A stretch of DNA of 38,505 nt from Nocardia araoensis NBRC 100135 (GTDB taxonomy: Bacteria; Actinomycetota; Actinomycetes; Mycobacteriales; Mycobacteriaceae). The DNA is taken from NCBI RefSeq assembly GCF_000308435.1, contig NZ_BAFR01000159.1:1-38505 (forward strand), in the 5' to 3' direction. The notes under the pieces are model-generated. The model worked only from the letters and a program-made list of their open reading frames with translations, was not told the DNA's origin and searched no databases. Positions 25,701 through 33,587 of the stretch are shown here, piece after piece. Each line of letters opens with the position of its first letter. Positions within the stretch are counted from its first letter, which is position 1. Made by a program: the position numbers and the translations under genes.

Positions 25701-26867
25701 TCAGGACGCTCTTGCCTGGTTGGACGGCGGCTTGACCACGCCGACGAGCGAGCCCGTGTTCATGGAATAGTGGTTGGATTTCAATCGGTCGCCGGAATTT
25801 CCTTCGATGGTGGTGATCTGGCCGGTTCTGGGATCCACGGACTCCACGATTCCGACATGGTCCGGGGTTCCGTCGCCCTCCCAGTCGAAGATGATCATGT
25901 CCCCCTTTTGCGCACTCGAGATGTTCGCCGCCAGCCCCATGTGCTGGGCGTCGTTCCAGATGGAGGGCACGTAGTCCGGGTTGGTCCAATTGACGTTGTA
26001 ACCGGCTTTGTCCCATACCCAAGTGGAGAAGGCCGCGCACCACGCGCCATTGATGTTGTACGGCGCCAGATATGGTTTGTCACCGATGTAGAAAATTGGG
26101 ACATTGTCGCCGTTGGTCTCGGATACACCGAGACGCAGCTGCTCCAGCGCCTTCGCCACAATATCGTCCGGGGTCCCGTTACCAGGGGTCCAGCTGGCGT
26201 CACTGGCGGTCGGCACGAACGGGGACCGGGAACCGGCATACGGCGCGTTGCCATAGGTGTTGCGCGGAAGGTCCGGCATCATGTTGTAGATATTGCCCGC
26301 GTTCCTTCGCATGCCGCTGTCTGCGTCCTCGATCGTGTCGTGTACACGGTCCACCCCCTCCAGGATCAGCTGCAGCAAACGGTTCTCCTCGGCGGCAGTC
26401 AGGTGCAAGTTGCCATCTGGCAGTCGGGTCAGCTGGTGCTCCCCTGGTTCACGGCCCAGCTCGGTCTTGAGCCCGTTCACGATCTCCTTGACATCCTGGA
26501 ACGCCTTATTCGAGGTGTCGAAGCTCGCGATGGCGCGTTCGTTCACGCCGTCGTTCTGCGCTTGCAGTTGTGACGTTTTGTCCAGGAACGCACCGTGCTG
26601 CTTGTCGTAGTTGTCGACCAGCACCGCCGATCCGGACTTGAGCGTCTGGGCACCATCCTGGGTGAGCATTTTGCCGTCCGCGCTCAGCAGCTTCTTATCC
26701 GCCAGCCAAGCGATCATGTCCGGTTGTCCTCCCTCCCATCCGGAGGCGAACAGCATGACCGCATTCTGCATGTACACATTCGCCACGTCGACGACCGCGT
26801 TGAGACCGCCACTGGCATAGGCGGGATGCGGAAGGTCGGGAAGATCTATGTCGGCAAGGGTCGTCAT
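25701..26867 (-). CDS. CHAP-domain peptidoglycan hydrolase-like protein, possible T7SS substrate
   Basis: The protein has 388 residues from the ATG at 26867 (GGAGGG 5 bases upstream). The first 200 or so residues are helical (AVVDVANVYMQNAVMLFASGW, NKAFQDVKEIVNGLKTELGR, ENRLLQLILEGVDRVHDTI) and resemble the helical N-termini of ESX substrates. There is no Sec or lipoprotein signal. The C-terminal 140 residues are a CHAP domain with the catalytic set Cys277 (AWCAAFSTWVW), His337 (DHVGIVESV) and Glu355 (TIEGNSGD). CHAP enzymes cleave peptidoglycan amide or peptide bonds. Export without a Sec signal would fit type VII secretion, consistent with the cassettes at 10-17 kb, but this is inference. 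It is convergent with rpoB2. Confidence 0.82.
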   Translation of the reverse strand: MTTLADIDLPDLPHPAYASGGLNAVVDVANVYMQNAVMLFASGWEGGQPDMIAWLADKKLLSADGKMLTQDGAQTLKSGSAVLVDNYDKQHGAFLDKTSQLQAQNDGVNERAIASFDTSNKAFQDVKEIVNGLKTELGREPGEHQLTRLPDGNLHLTAAEENRLLQLILEGVDRVHDTIEDADSGMRRNAGNIYNMMPDLPRNTYGNAPYAGSRSPFVPTASDASWTPGNGTPDDIVAKALEQLRLGVSETNGDNVPIFYIGDKPYLAPYNINGAWCAAFSTWVWDKAGYNVNWTNPDYVPSIWNDAQHMGLAANISSAQKGDMIIFDWEGDGTPDHVGIVESVDPRTGQITTIEGNSGDRLKSNHYSMNTGSLVGVVKPPSNQARAS

Positions 26868-27112
26868 GCACACCCTCCACTCCGCGCGGTCCCTACGGCC
26901 CGTCCCCGCGGGACAACAAACAGCATCCGTAACCTCTCTCGGCGAGAGTCTCCTGGCACATGCGGCGCACGTGCGTTATCGCAAGTATCGGGCATTCCCG
27001 ACATTGGCAATTGCCGACATGTCCGTCCGGACCCCAGGTGAGCTGCCCCGACGAACCGCAACGAATCGTGCACTGTGGGGGTGGAATACGTTGCGTGGGA
27101 GAGCTTTCGCCA

Positions 27113-27964
27113 TCAGAGGGTCAGACGCACCATGTCCGCCGTGCGCGCCAGGCCGGGGAACGCCTGGGGAGTGGATCGCGGATGCAGCGCGTGCACCGCG
27201 AGCCGGAACATGACCGCGCGCAACAACATCTGCGGCCACTCCGGCAGGTCCGCCCAACGGTCGAGCAACCCGTCGTCCGCGCCGCCCCAGGCCAGTGCGT
27301 CCACGACGATCACCGCCGCCGCCCAGGGGACCGGCCGCCAGTACGGGGTGATATCGGTGAGCCCGGGAGTCTGCGCGCCCGCGAACAAGACGGTGCCGAA
27401 CAAGTCGCCGTGCACCAGCTGCGGAGGCGACTGCACCGGCTTGCGGAGGGTGGCGAGTTGGCCGATCAGTTCGATGCTGCGCCGCCCGTCCGGGGAGGTC
27501 GACAGCGACGCGCCGCCCGTGCGCAGACTGCGCAGCGGCACCGGCTCCCAGGCGGCGCGATCGGCCGCGACGAACACATCGATGTCGACCCACGGCACCA
27601 CCGGCGGCTGCGCGAGGAAGCGCGGACGCTCCAGCTCCGCCGTGGCCTTGTGCAGGCGCAGCGACACCGAGACGACCTCGTCGTGTCGTGGTTCGGGTAT
27701 GCCCTCCAGGTAGGTGTCCGCGCGCCAGCCGGACACCACATAGCGGCCGTCGGTCGCCCGCACCGGACGGGCCAGCCGCAGCCCGTCCACCTTCAACGCC
27801 TCACGCACCTTCGCCGACCACGCCGCCCGCGCGTGATCGGTGACCGGACTGAGCACCACATCGCCCAAGCGCCAGCCGCCTTCCCAGTCGCCGAGCGCAA
27901 CCGGGGTCACTTCGCGCAGACCGAACGTGGCACGCACATGCTCGGGAGGTTCCACAGAAGTCAC
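27113..27964 (-). CDS. TIGR02569 family protein (Rv3205c-like)
   Basis: The protein has 283 residues from the GTG at 27964, starting TSVEPPEHVRATFGL, as in actinobacterial homologues. Conserved features are WEGGWRLGDVVLSPV, GWRADTYLEG and QLVHGDLFGTVLFAG. The last resembles the HGD catalytic loop of aminoglycoside-phosphotransferase-like kinases but lacks the Asn that normally follows, so kinase activity is doubtful. The function is unknown. Its position next to moeZ matches M. tuberculosis. An open frame extends further upstream but is Arg/Ser-rich and looks non-coding. Confidence 0.82.
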   Translation of the reverse strand: MTSVEPPEHVRATFGLREVTPVALGDWEGGWRLGDVVLSPVTDHARAAWSAKVREALKVDGLRLARPVRATDGRYVVSGWRADTYLEGIPEPRHDEVVSVSLRLHKATAELERPRFLAQPPVVPWVDIDVFVAADRAAWEPVPLRSLRTGGASLSTSPDGRRSIELIGQLATLRKPVQSPPQLVHGDLFGTVLFAGAQTPGLTDITPYWRPVPWAAAVIVVDALAWGGADDGLLDRWADLPEWPQMLLRAVMFRLAVHALHPRSTPQAFPGLARTADMVRLTL

Positions 27965-28281
27965 GGCCGTACCGTACGCTGCGCCCGTTTTGGCGCGCCT
28001 CCGGCGCGCCGTGTTCGCGGCCGATGCTCGGTCTCGCTTCGCTCGAAACCGGTAGCTGGGCTCAGCTGGGCGCGTTGACGTTCGAACTCGGGACTCCGTC
28101 CTTGGGCACTCACGAATCGACTGCTGCCGATTACCGCCGTTGAACACTCCGGCGGAACGGCGATTATCCGGATTCGGAGAGCACGCTTCACTCGTCCGCC
28201 GGAACCCAGGGCACTGTGGGACAGCGCAATCGCACAGCGAACGCCTACGCCCCGGCCAGCAGGGCGTAGACGTTCACCCGC
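27965..28281. other. Intergenic region between TIGR02569 gene and moeZ
   Basis: It contains a GGCGCGCC-TCC-GGCGCGCC palindromic pair (27992-28010) near the start of the TIGR02569 gene and the terminator-like hairpin listed separately. No gene was recognised. Confidence 0.5.
28245..28269 (-). terminator. Hairpin after moeZ
   Basis: CTACGCCC / GGGCGTAG, an 8-bp stem with a 9-base loop, lies 12 bases beyond the moeZ stop. No T-tract. Confidence 0.45.
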
Positions 28282-29466
28282 TCAGTACACCGGCAGTGAC
28301 TTGTCGACCTGGTTCGCCCAGGCGATCACGCCGCCTTGCAGGTGGGTGGCGTCGGAGAAGCCCGCGCGTTTGAGGGCGGCCAAGGCCTCGGCGGAGCGCA
28401 CGCCGGTCTTGCAGTGCAGCACGATCGGACGGTTCTGGGGCAGCTCGGACAGCGCCTCGCCGGACAGGATGCGGTCCTTGGGGATGAGCTTCGCGCCCTC
28501 GATGTGCACGATGTCCCACTCGACCGGCTCCCGCACGTCGATCAGCTCGATCGGCTTGCCCGACGCCAGCAGTTCCTCGAGCTCGCGCGCGGTGATGGTG
28601 GAGCCGACCGCCGCCGCTTGACCCTCCTCGGACACCACGCCGCAGAACGCCTCGTAGTCGATCAGTTCGGTGATCGGCTGACGCTCCGGGTCGCGGCGCA
28701 GCTTGATGGTGCGGTAGTTCATGTCCAGTGCGTCGTACACCATCAGACGGCCGAGCAGCGGCTCGCCGATGCCGGTGATCAGCTTGATGGCCTCGGTGAC
28801 CATCACCGAACCGATGGACGCGCACAGCACCCCGAGCACACCGCCCTCGGCGCAGGACGGAACCATACCGGGCGGCGGGGCCTCCGGGTACAGGTCGCGG
28901 TAGTTGATGCCGCGCCCGTCCGGGGCGTCCTCCCAGAACACCGAGACCTGGCCCTCGAAGCGGTAGATCGAGCCCCACACATACGGCTTGCCCGCGAGCA
29001 CCGCGGCGTCGTTGACCAGGTACCGAGTGGCGAAGTTGTCGGTGCCGTCGACGATCAGGTCGTACTGCTCGAACAGCTCCACCGCGTTCTCCGGCTCCAG
29101 CCGGATCTTGTGCAAGCGGACGTCGATGCCGGAGTTGATCTCCAGGATCGAGTCGCGCGCGCTGTCGGCCTTCGAGCGGCCGATGTCGGACTCGCCGTGA
29201 ATGATCTGACGCTGCAGGTTCGAGGCGTCGACCTCGTCGAATTCGACGATGCCCAGCGTGCCCACGCCCGCGGCGGCCAGGTAGAGCAGGGCGGGCGAAC
29301 CGAGGCCACCCGCGCCGATCACCAGCACTTTGGCGTTCTTCAGACGTTTCTGCCCGTCCACGCCCAGATCGGGAATGATCAGGTGTCGGCTGTAGCGGGC
29401 TACCTCATCCCTGGTCAGCTCCGCGGCCGGCTCGACAAGTGGCGGCAGGGACTTGGGTGATGACAC
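28282..29466 (-). CDS. moeZ: Adenylyltransferase/sulfurtransferase MoeZ
   Basis: The protein has 394 residues: an E1-like MoeB domain (residues about 15-280) plus a C-terminal rhodanese domain (about 290-390). The ATP site is G51-AGGLGS-57. C205 and C215 are the conserved Cys of the SCAEGGVLGVLC segment. The rhodanese active-site loop is HCKTGVRS with Cys352. In actinobacteria MoeZ activates the C-terminal Gly of small sulfur carriers (MoaD-type, CysO, ThiS-type) by adenylation and transfers sulfur to them, for molybdopterin, cysteine and thio-cofactor synthesis. The GTG start has GGAG 8 bases upstream. A link to nitrate use through molybdenum cofactor is possible but indirect. Confidence 0.95.
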   Translation of the reverse strand: MSSPKSLPPLVEPAAELTRDEVARYSRHLIIPDLGVDGQKRLKNAKVLVIGAGGLGSPALLYLAAAGVGTLGIVEFDEVDASNLQRQIIHGESDIGRSKADSARDSILEINSGIDVRLHKIRLEPENAVELFEQYDLIVDGTDNFATRYLVNDAAVLAGKPYVWGSIYRFEGQVSVFWEDAPDGRGINYRDLYPEAPPPGMVPSCAEGGVLGVLCASIGSVMVTEAIKLITGIGEPLLGRLMVYDALDMNYRTIKLRRDPERQPITELIDYEAFCGVVSEEGQAAAVGSTITARELEELLASGKPIELIDVREPVEWDIVHIEGAKLIPKDRILSGEALSELPQNRPIVLHCKTGVRSAEALAALKRAGFSDATHLQGGVIAWANQVDKSLPVY

Positions 29467-29623
29467 GTCCAGGACTCCTCGAATCGCTTGGCCGATCGCT
29501 GCGGCGGTATGACGCCCTCGGCGGGTTGCTTCAACTGTGCAACACCGACGACCGGGCCATTCTTCCCGACCATCGTTCCGTATACCCGGCGCGCGGCGAC
29601 AACCACCCCGTCCGGCCCGGCCC

Positions 29624-30892
29624 TCATCCCCGGGGGTAGGGCCAGGGGTTGAAGCGGCAGCGCTTGCCGTCCATCGGGACCACGCCGTGCGGATCGAGGG
29701 CGGCGATGTCGTCGTTGCGGGTACCGAAGGTCTGCTGCATCATCACCGGCGCCAAGCCGCCGTCGGTCTCGCACGCCTGATGCTGGTGGTAGCCGATGGC
29801 GTGGCCGACCTCGTGGTTGATCAGGTACTGCCGATAGGACCCGACGTCGCCTTCGAACGCGAGCGCGCCGCGCACCCACCGGACCTCCGACAGCACCACG
29901 CGACGATCGTCGGCGTTGTAGCAGGAGGTATCGATCGGGATGTCGAAACCGCATTCCTTGCGGCTGGATCCCCGTGAGGTGAGCGAAACGCGGAAGTCGA
30001 CGTCGCCTTGGTCGACCCTGCGGAACGCGAACTTGGGGTCGTGGGTCCAGCTCTTCGGGTTGGCCAGCGTCGAATCGATCATCTTGGCGACGGCCTCGTC
30101 CCCGCCCAGGCCGGAGGTATCCACGCCGTTCTCGATCTCCACGGTGTAGCGGAAGGCGGTCGCGGTTCCGGTGCCGATCTGGGCGGTCGTGCCGGGCACC
30201 ACGTGCCAGACGCCCGCACCGGCCTCGGCGAACGCGCCGCCTTCGGGCAGCGCCCCGGTGGGTAGGTCGGTGGGAAAGTGCCCGTCACCCGGCGGGGCGC
30301 CGATGATGCCCGCGGTGGCGGTGGCCGGACTGAGTCGCCCGAGGCCTGGATCCGTGCCCGCGGCGTTGAGATCGTCGGTGGCGCGGATCGCGTCGACCAC
30401 CACCAGAACGGTGATCACCACCAGAACGGGTAGCGCGTACGCCCGCCAGCCGTAGGTCGAGACGAATCTGCCGAGCGCGCTCTGCTTCTTGGCGTCCCGC
30501 TCGGGGCGCGCCCTGGCCCTGCCCTCGTCCGGAGCGGTGGGATCCCAGCGGGCGCGCAGTGGCTGGTGGGATCGCTCGGCCCTGTGCGAGTACAGACCGA
30601 GCGGATCGTAGAACTCATCCTGTTCGAGCTGCGTGGGGACGGAATCAGGTTCGGGCGCGGGAGGTTCGGGCGCTTTGCCGCGCTTTCGCTTACTCGTCCC
30701 GCGACCGGGTGATCCGCCACCCGTACCGGACCGCTTGGCTGCGCCGGTCCGAGCCGCACCACTGGATCGCGCCTCTGGCCAGGTTCTCGCCACGTGGTCC
30801 GACCCTACGGAACCGGGCGCGCCGGAGCCAGCTGGGCGGCGCGCACCACGCCGCCCGCCGGGTGGTCTTTCCGGTCGGTCGGTCACGGTCAC
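29624..30892 (-). CDS. DUF3152 membrane-anchored metalloprotease-like protein (Rv3207c-like)
   Basis: The protein has about 422 residues. A long, basic, disordered cytoplasmic segment (1-145, rich in Arg/Gly/Pro) precedes one membrane helix (ALPVLVVITVLVVVDAI). The extracytoplasmic DUF3152 domain follows, with a zinc-protease-like motif HEVGHAIGYHQH at 360-371 and downstream PVMMQQTF, which could serve as a Met-turn. The usual third metal ligand position of HExxHxxGxxH is Gln370, flanked by His369 and His371. Two Cys pairs are likely (ECGFDIPIDTSC; ACETDGG with KRCRF). The GTG at 30892 is one of two close candidates. It is divergent from the TetR gene; function and substrates are unknown. Confidence 0.85.
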   Translation of the reverse strand: MTVTDRPERPPGGRRGARRPAGSGAPGSVGSDHVARTWPEARSSGAARTGAAKRSGTGGGSPGRGTSKRKRGKAPEPPAPEPDSVPTQLEQDEFYDPLGLYSHRAERSHQPLRARWDPTAPDEGRARARPERDAKKQSALGRFVSTYGWRAYALPVLVVITVLVVVDAIRATDDLNAAGTDPGLGRLSPATATAGIIGAPPGDGHFPTDLPTGALPEGGAFAEAGAGVWHVVPGTTAQIGTGTATAFRYTVEIENGVDTSGLGGDEAVAKMIDSTLANPKSWTHDPKFAFRRVDQGDVDFRVSLTSRGSSRKECGFDIPIDTSCYNADDRRVVLSEVRWVRGALAFEGDVGSYRQYLINHEVGHAIGYHQHQACETDGGLAPVMMQQTFGTRNDDIAALDPHGVVPMDGKRCRFNPWPYPRG

Positions 30893-31006
30893 CAGCGTCT
30901 CACAGCGGCGAATCCCCACCTACGGGCACACCGGCGGCCTTGTCGGTGCGACAATGTGTCTGCGGGTGCCACCGGTTGCCCGGCCCCGATCCGCGGGCGG
31001 GCGACA

Positions 31007-31034
31007 ACCGGGTATCGTGCTTGAGATACCCGGT
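31007..31034 (+). promoter_or_regulatory. Perfect palindromic operator upstream of TetR gene
   Basis: ACCGGGTATC, 8 bases, GATACCCGGT: 10-bp perfect arms ending 39 bases before the TetR start codon. Size and symmetry fit a TetR dimer (or pair of dimers) site and suggest autoregulation, possibly also of the divergent DUF3152 gene. Confidence 0.6.
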
Positions 31035-31073
31035 GCACACCCCTTTGCCGGGGAATCGACTGGGAGAGCCGAA

Positions 31074-31730
31074 ATGACTGACCTCGTGGACCGGATGACG
31101 TCCCGTAGATCGTCGTCCGAGCCCGCCAAACGCGGCACCCGGCTTCCGCGCGACGAGCGACGTCTACAGCTACTCGCGGCGGCAAGCGAAGTCTTCGTGC
31201 AGCGCGGCTACCACGCCGCGGGCATGGACGAGATCTCGCAGTGCGCCGGTGTGAGCAAGCCGGTGCTGTACCAGCACTTCACCAGCAAGCTGGAGCTCTA
31301 TCTCGCGGTGCTGCAGAACTACGTCGACATGCTGGTCTCCAGCGTGCGCCAGGCGCTGCGGTCCACCACCGACAACAAGCAGCGCGTGCGCGCGGCGGTG
31401 CAGGCGTACTTCGATTTCGTGGACAACGAGATGCAGGGCTTCCGCCTGGTCTTCGAGTCCGACCTGACCAGCGAGCCGCAGGTGCAGCGCCGGGTCGAGC
31501 AGGCCACCGAGGCCTGCGTGGACGCGGTCTTCGACCTCGTCGCGCACGATTCGGGCCTGGACCCCTACCGGGCCCGCATCCTGGCCGTCGGCTTGGTCGG
31601 CGCGAGCCAGTTCACCGCGCGCTACTGGCTGGAGGCCGATCGGCCGATCCCGAAGGAGGAGGCGGTCGACACCACCGTCTCGCTCGCGTGGGGCGGCCTC
31701 AAGCACGTGCCGCTGCACCCGATCGACTGA
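31074..31730 (+). CDS. TetR-family transcriptional regulator (Rv3208-like)
   Basis: The protein has 218 residues. After a basic N-terminal tail (TSRRSSSEPAKRGTRLPRDE) comes the TetR helix-turn-helix at about 25-72 (QLLAAASEVFVQRGYHAAGM, ISQCAGVSKPVLYQHFTSK). A helical ligand domain follows (AYFDFVDNEMQGFRLVFESD, VGASQFTARYWLEADRPI). GGGAGAG precedes the ATG. It matches the M. tuberculosis gene between the DUF3152 and DUF3107 genes. A perfect palindrome lies just upstream. Target genes and ligand are unknown. It ends 16 bases before a strong shared terminator. Confidence 0.92.
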   Translation: MTDLVDRMTSRRSSSEPAKRGTRLPRDERRLQLLAAASEVFVQRGYHAAGMDEISQCAGVSKPVLYQHFTSKLELYLAVLQNYVDMLVSSVRQALRSTTDNKQRVRAAVQAYFDFVDNEMQGFRLVFESDLTSEPQVQRRVEQATEACVDAVFDLVAHDSGLDPYRARILAVGLVGASQFTARYWLEADRPIPKEEAVDTTVSLAWGGLKHVPLHPID

Positions 31731-31745
31731 TCGGTCACGACGACG

Positions 31746-31787
31746 AACGAGCCCCTGTCCCCGAGCGATCGGGGGCAGGGGCTCGTT
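31746..31787. terminator. Strong bidirectional terminator
   Basis: A 19-bp stem with one G-U-type mismatch (ACGAGCCCCTG ... CAGGGGCTCGT) and a GCGA tetraloop lies between the convergent TetR and DUF3107 genes, 15 and 23 bases from their stops. Confidence 0.85.
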
Positions 31788-31810
31788 GCGTATCGGCCGG
31801 AAGCCGGAAG

Positions 31811-32038
31811 TCAGACGGCGGCGAAACCGACGCGGCCGCCGGTGGTGGAGCCGATCTCGACGTAGGCGACCTTCGAAGCCTGGATCAGGAACTTGCGGCC
31901 CTTCTCGTCGGTGAGCGTCAAGACGCCGCCGTCGCCGCCGAGGGCACCGGACACCAGCGCCTCGACCTCTTCCTGGGTCTGCGCGCTGCTGATCACCAGC
32001 TCGCGCGGGCTATCCGAAATACCGATCTTGACCTCCAC
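31811..32038 (-). CDS. DUF3107 protein (TB9.4-like)
   Basis: The protein has 75 residues: EVKIGISDSPRELVISSAQT, then EEVEALVSGAL, then a beta segment DEKGRKFLIQASKVAYVEIG and a closing GRVGFAAV. This is the DUF3107 family, whose M. tuberculosis member (Rv3208A, TB9.4) lies at the same position. It is a small cytosolic protein of unknown function, often highly expressed. The GTG at 32038 has GGAGG 6 bases upstream; the longer reading from 32080 adds an unlike N-terminus. Confidence 0.9.
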   Translation of the reverse strand: MEVKIGISDSPRELVISSAQTQEEVEALVSGALGGDGGVLTLTDEKGRKFLIQASKVAYVEIGSTTGGRVGFAAV

Positions 32039-32105
32039 GGCCAACCTCCGAACCTGAGAGTCCTGTGCTGTCGGTTCCAAGGCTAGTTGGGACCGCCGGG
32101 GGCGC

Positions 32106-32645
32106 TCACTTGGGCTCGATCAGCTGGATCTCGAGTTCGATCTTGACGGTGTCACTGAGCATGCCGGGCAGCGCGCCGCCGACGCCGAAATCGGTGCGCT
32201 TGATGGTGCCGGTCGCGGAGAAGCCCGCGTGCCGGTCGCCGGTCGGGCCGAAGTCCTGCACGCCACCCCATTCGACTTCCAGGGTGACCGGCTTGGTGAT
32301 CGAGCCGAGCGTGGCTTCGCCCTCGACTTCGAAGGTCTCCGCGACAACCACCGGATGGTTGGCGCGGAAGGTCAGCGTGGGACGGTTGGCTACGTCGAGG
32401 AAGTCGGCGGTACGGATGTGCGCGTCCCGGTCCGCGTTGCCGGTGTCGAAGGAGTCGAGGTAGATGGTCGCGCCGACGGTGGCCGCGCCCGATTCGTCGA
32501 CCACGAATTCGGTCTCGAACCGGTTGAACCCGCCACGCACCTTGGAGATGCCGAGATGGCGGATGGTGAAGGCGACCGAGGAGTGCGCGGCGTCGAGTGC
32601 CCACGAACCGGATTTCAGCGTGGTGGATTCCGAGGTAGATGTCAT
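32106..32645 (-). CDS. YceI family protein
   Basis: The protein has 179 residues with a complete YceI lipocalin-like barrel: GSWALDAAHSSVAFTIRHLG, KVRGGFNRFETEF, DSFDTGNADRDAHIRTADFL, TGTIKRTDFGVGGALPGML and VKIELEIQLI. YceI proteins bind long isoprenoid chains; some are secreted, but this one has no signal peptide and is probably cytosolic. The ribosome binding site GGAGG is only one base from the ATG, which is unusual. It is divergent from an XRE regulator across a 16-bp palindrome and follows the DUF3107 gene on the same strand (67 bp away). Confidence 0.93.
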   Translation of the reverse strand: MTSTSESTTLKSGSWALDAAHSSVAFTIRHLGISKVRGGFNRFETEFVVDESGAATVGATIYLDSFDTGNADRDAHIRTADFLDVANRPTLTFRANHPVVVAETFEVEGEATLGSITKPVTLEVEWGGVQDFGPTGDRHAGFSATGTIKRTDFGVGGALPGMLSDTVKIELEIQLIEPK

Positions 32646-32659
32646 GCCTCCGACAATGA

Positions 32660-32675
32660 CCGGACCGCGGTCCGG
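32660..32675. promoter_or_regulatory. 16-bp perfect palindrome between yceI and XRE genes
   Basis: CCGGACCG-CGGTCCGG lies 15 bases upstream of the yceI start and 72 bases before the regulator start. A TATCCT -10 candidate for the regulator is at 32691-32696. The site probably overlaps the yceI promoter and is a candidate operator. Confidence 0.45.
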
Positions 32676-32747
32676 CAGCCAGACCGCCGTTATCCTGGAC
32701 CTGACAGGGCGCGGATAAACGTCCTCGGACCGGGCACGATGGGACCT

Positions 32748-33587
32748 ATGGCAAGCAACGGATTCGCGGAGTTCCTCATCGCCCGGCGCGCCGAACTGCG
32801 GCCGTCGGACGTCGGCTTGCCCGAGGGCGGGCGTCGCCGGACACCCGGGCTGCGCCGCGAGGAGGTCGCCGTCCGTGCGGGCGTGAGCGTCGATTACCTG
32901 GCCCGGCTGGAGCAGGGTCGCGACACCAACCCGTCGCTCGCGGTGATCGACGCGTTGGCCGACGCGCTGCTGTTGCGCGGGGACGACCGCCAGTACTTCG
33001 GCATGCTCGCGATGGCTTCCGGCAACGAATCACGGTGCCCCGGCAGCGAATCCGCTCGGGAGCAGGTGACTCCGACGATCGAGACGATTCTGCGCGCGTT
33101 GCAGCCGACGCCGGCCTTCGTGGTCGGTCGCAGGCTGAACGTGCTGGGCTGGAACCAGGCGTGGGCCGATTTCGCCGCCCCGCTGGGCCTGCTGGACGGG
33201 CCGGATCAGCCCAATCTCGCCTGGTACACCTTCGTGCATCCCGCCGCCCGGCGCGTCCTGCGCAACTGGGAGGAAGCCGCCGACACCTTCACCGCCGCCC
33301 TCTGCCGCGCCAAACTCCATTGGCCCGGCGACGACGCGCTGCTCGAGACGATCGAGGCGCTGCGCGCGCTCCCCGACTTCGCCGGCCGCTGGAAGCCGCA
33401 TCGGGTCGGCGCACCCGGCTCCGGCACGCTGCACCTCGACCATCCCGTGCACGGCGTGGTCGAGGTGCCGTTCGAGATGCTGGAAGCCGACGGCCGGGAT
33501 CAGAGCGTCGTGGTGTGGCTGATCGACCGCGCGAGCGTCCACGCGCCCGGCTTGCGGCTGGTGCCCAACCGCGCGGCGAACGGATAG
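32748..33587 (+). CDS. XRE-family regulator with MmyB-like ligand-binding domain
   Basis: The protein has 279 residues. The helix-turn-helix (about 5-85) has the typical sequence FAEFLIARRAELRPSDVGLP, RTPGLRREEVAVRAGVSVDY and LARLEQGRDTNPSLAVIDAL. The MmyB-like domain follows (FVVGRRLNVLGWNQAWADF, NLAWYTFVHPAARRVLRNWE, KPHRVGAPGSGTLHLDHPVHG). In Streptomyces MmyB-type domains bind fatty-acid ligands. ATG codons at 32739 and 32748 are both possible. It is divergent from yceI, which it may control. Its stop abuts the stop of the convergent ferritin-like gene with no gap. Confidence 0.9.
   Translation: MASNGFAEFLIARRAELRPSDVGLPEGGRRRTPGLRREEVAVRAGVSVDYLARLEQGRDTNPSLAVIDALADALLLRGDDRQYFGMLAMASGNESRCPGSESAREQVTPTIETILRALQPTPAFVVGRRLNVLGWNQAWADFAAPLGLLDGPDQPNLAWYTFVHPAARRVLRNWEEAADTFTAALCRAKLHWPGDDALLETIEALRALPDFAGRWKPHRVGAPGSGTLHLDHPVHGVVEVPFEMLEADGRDQSVVVWLIDRASVHAPGLRLVPNRAANG

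Noticed and set aside
27006..27015. GGCAATTGCC palindrome upstream of the CHAP gene
   Set aside because: A 10-bp palindrome over 130 bases from the start codon can occur by chance; no second copy or promoter context was seen.
27965..28147. Upstream extension of the TIGR02569 protein
   Set aside because: The added residues are Arg/Ser-rich and unlike the family N-terminus, which begins at the GTG at 27964.
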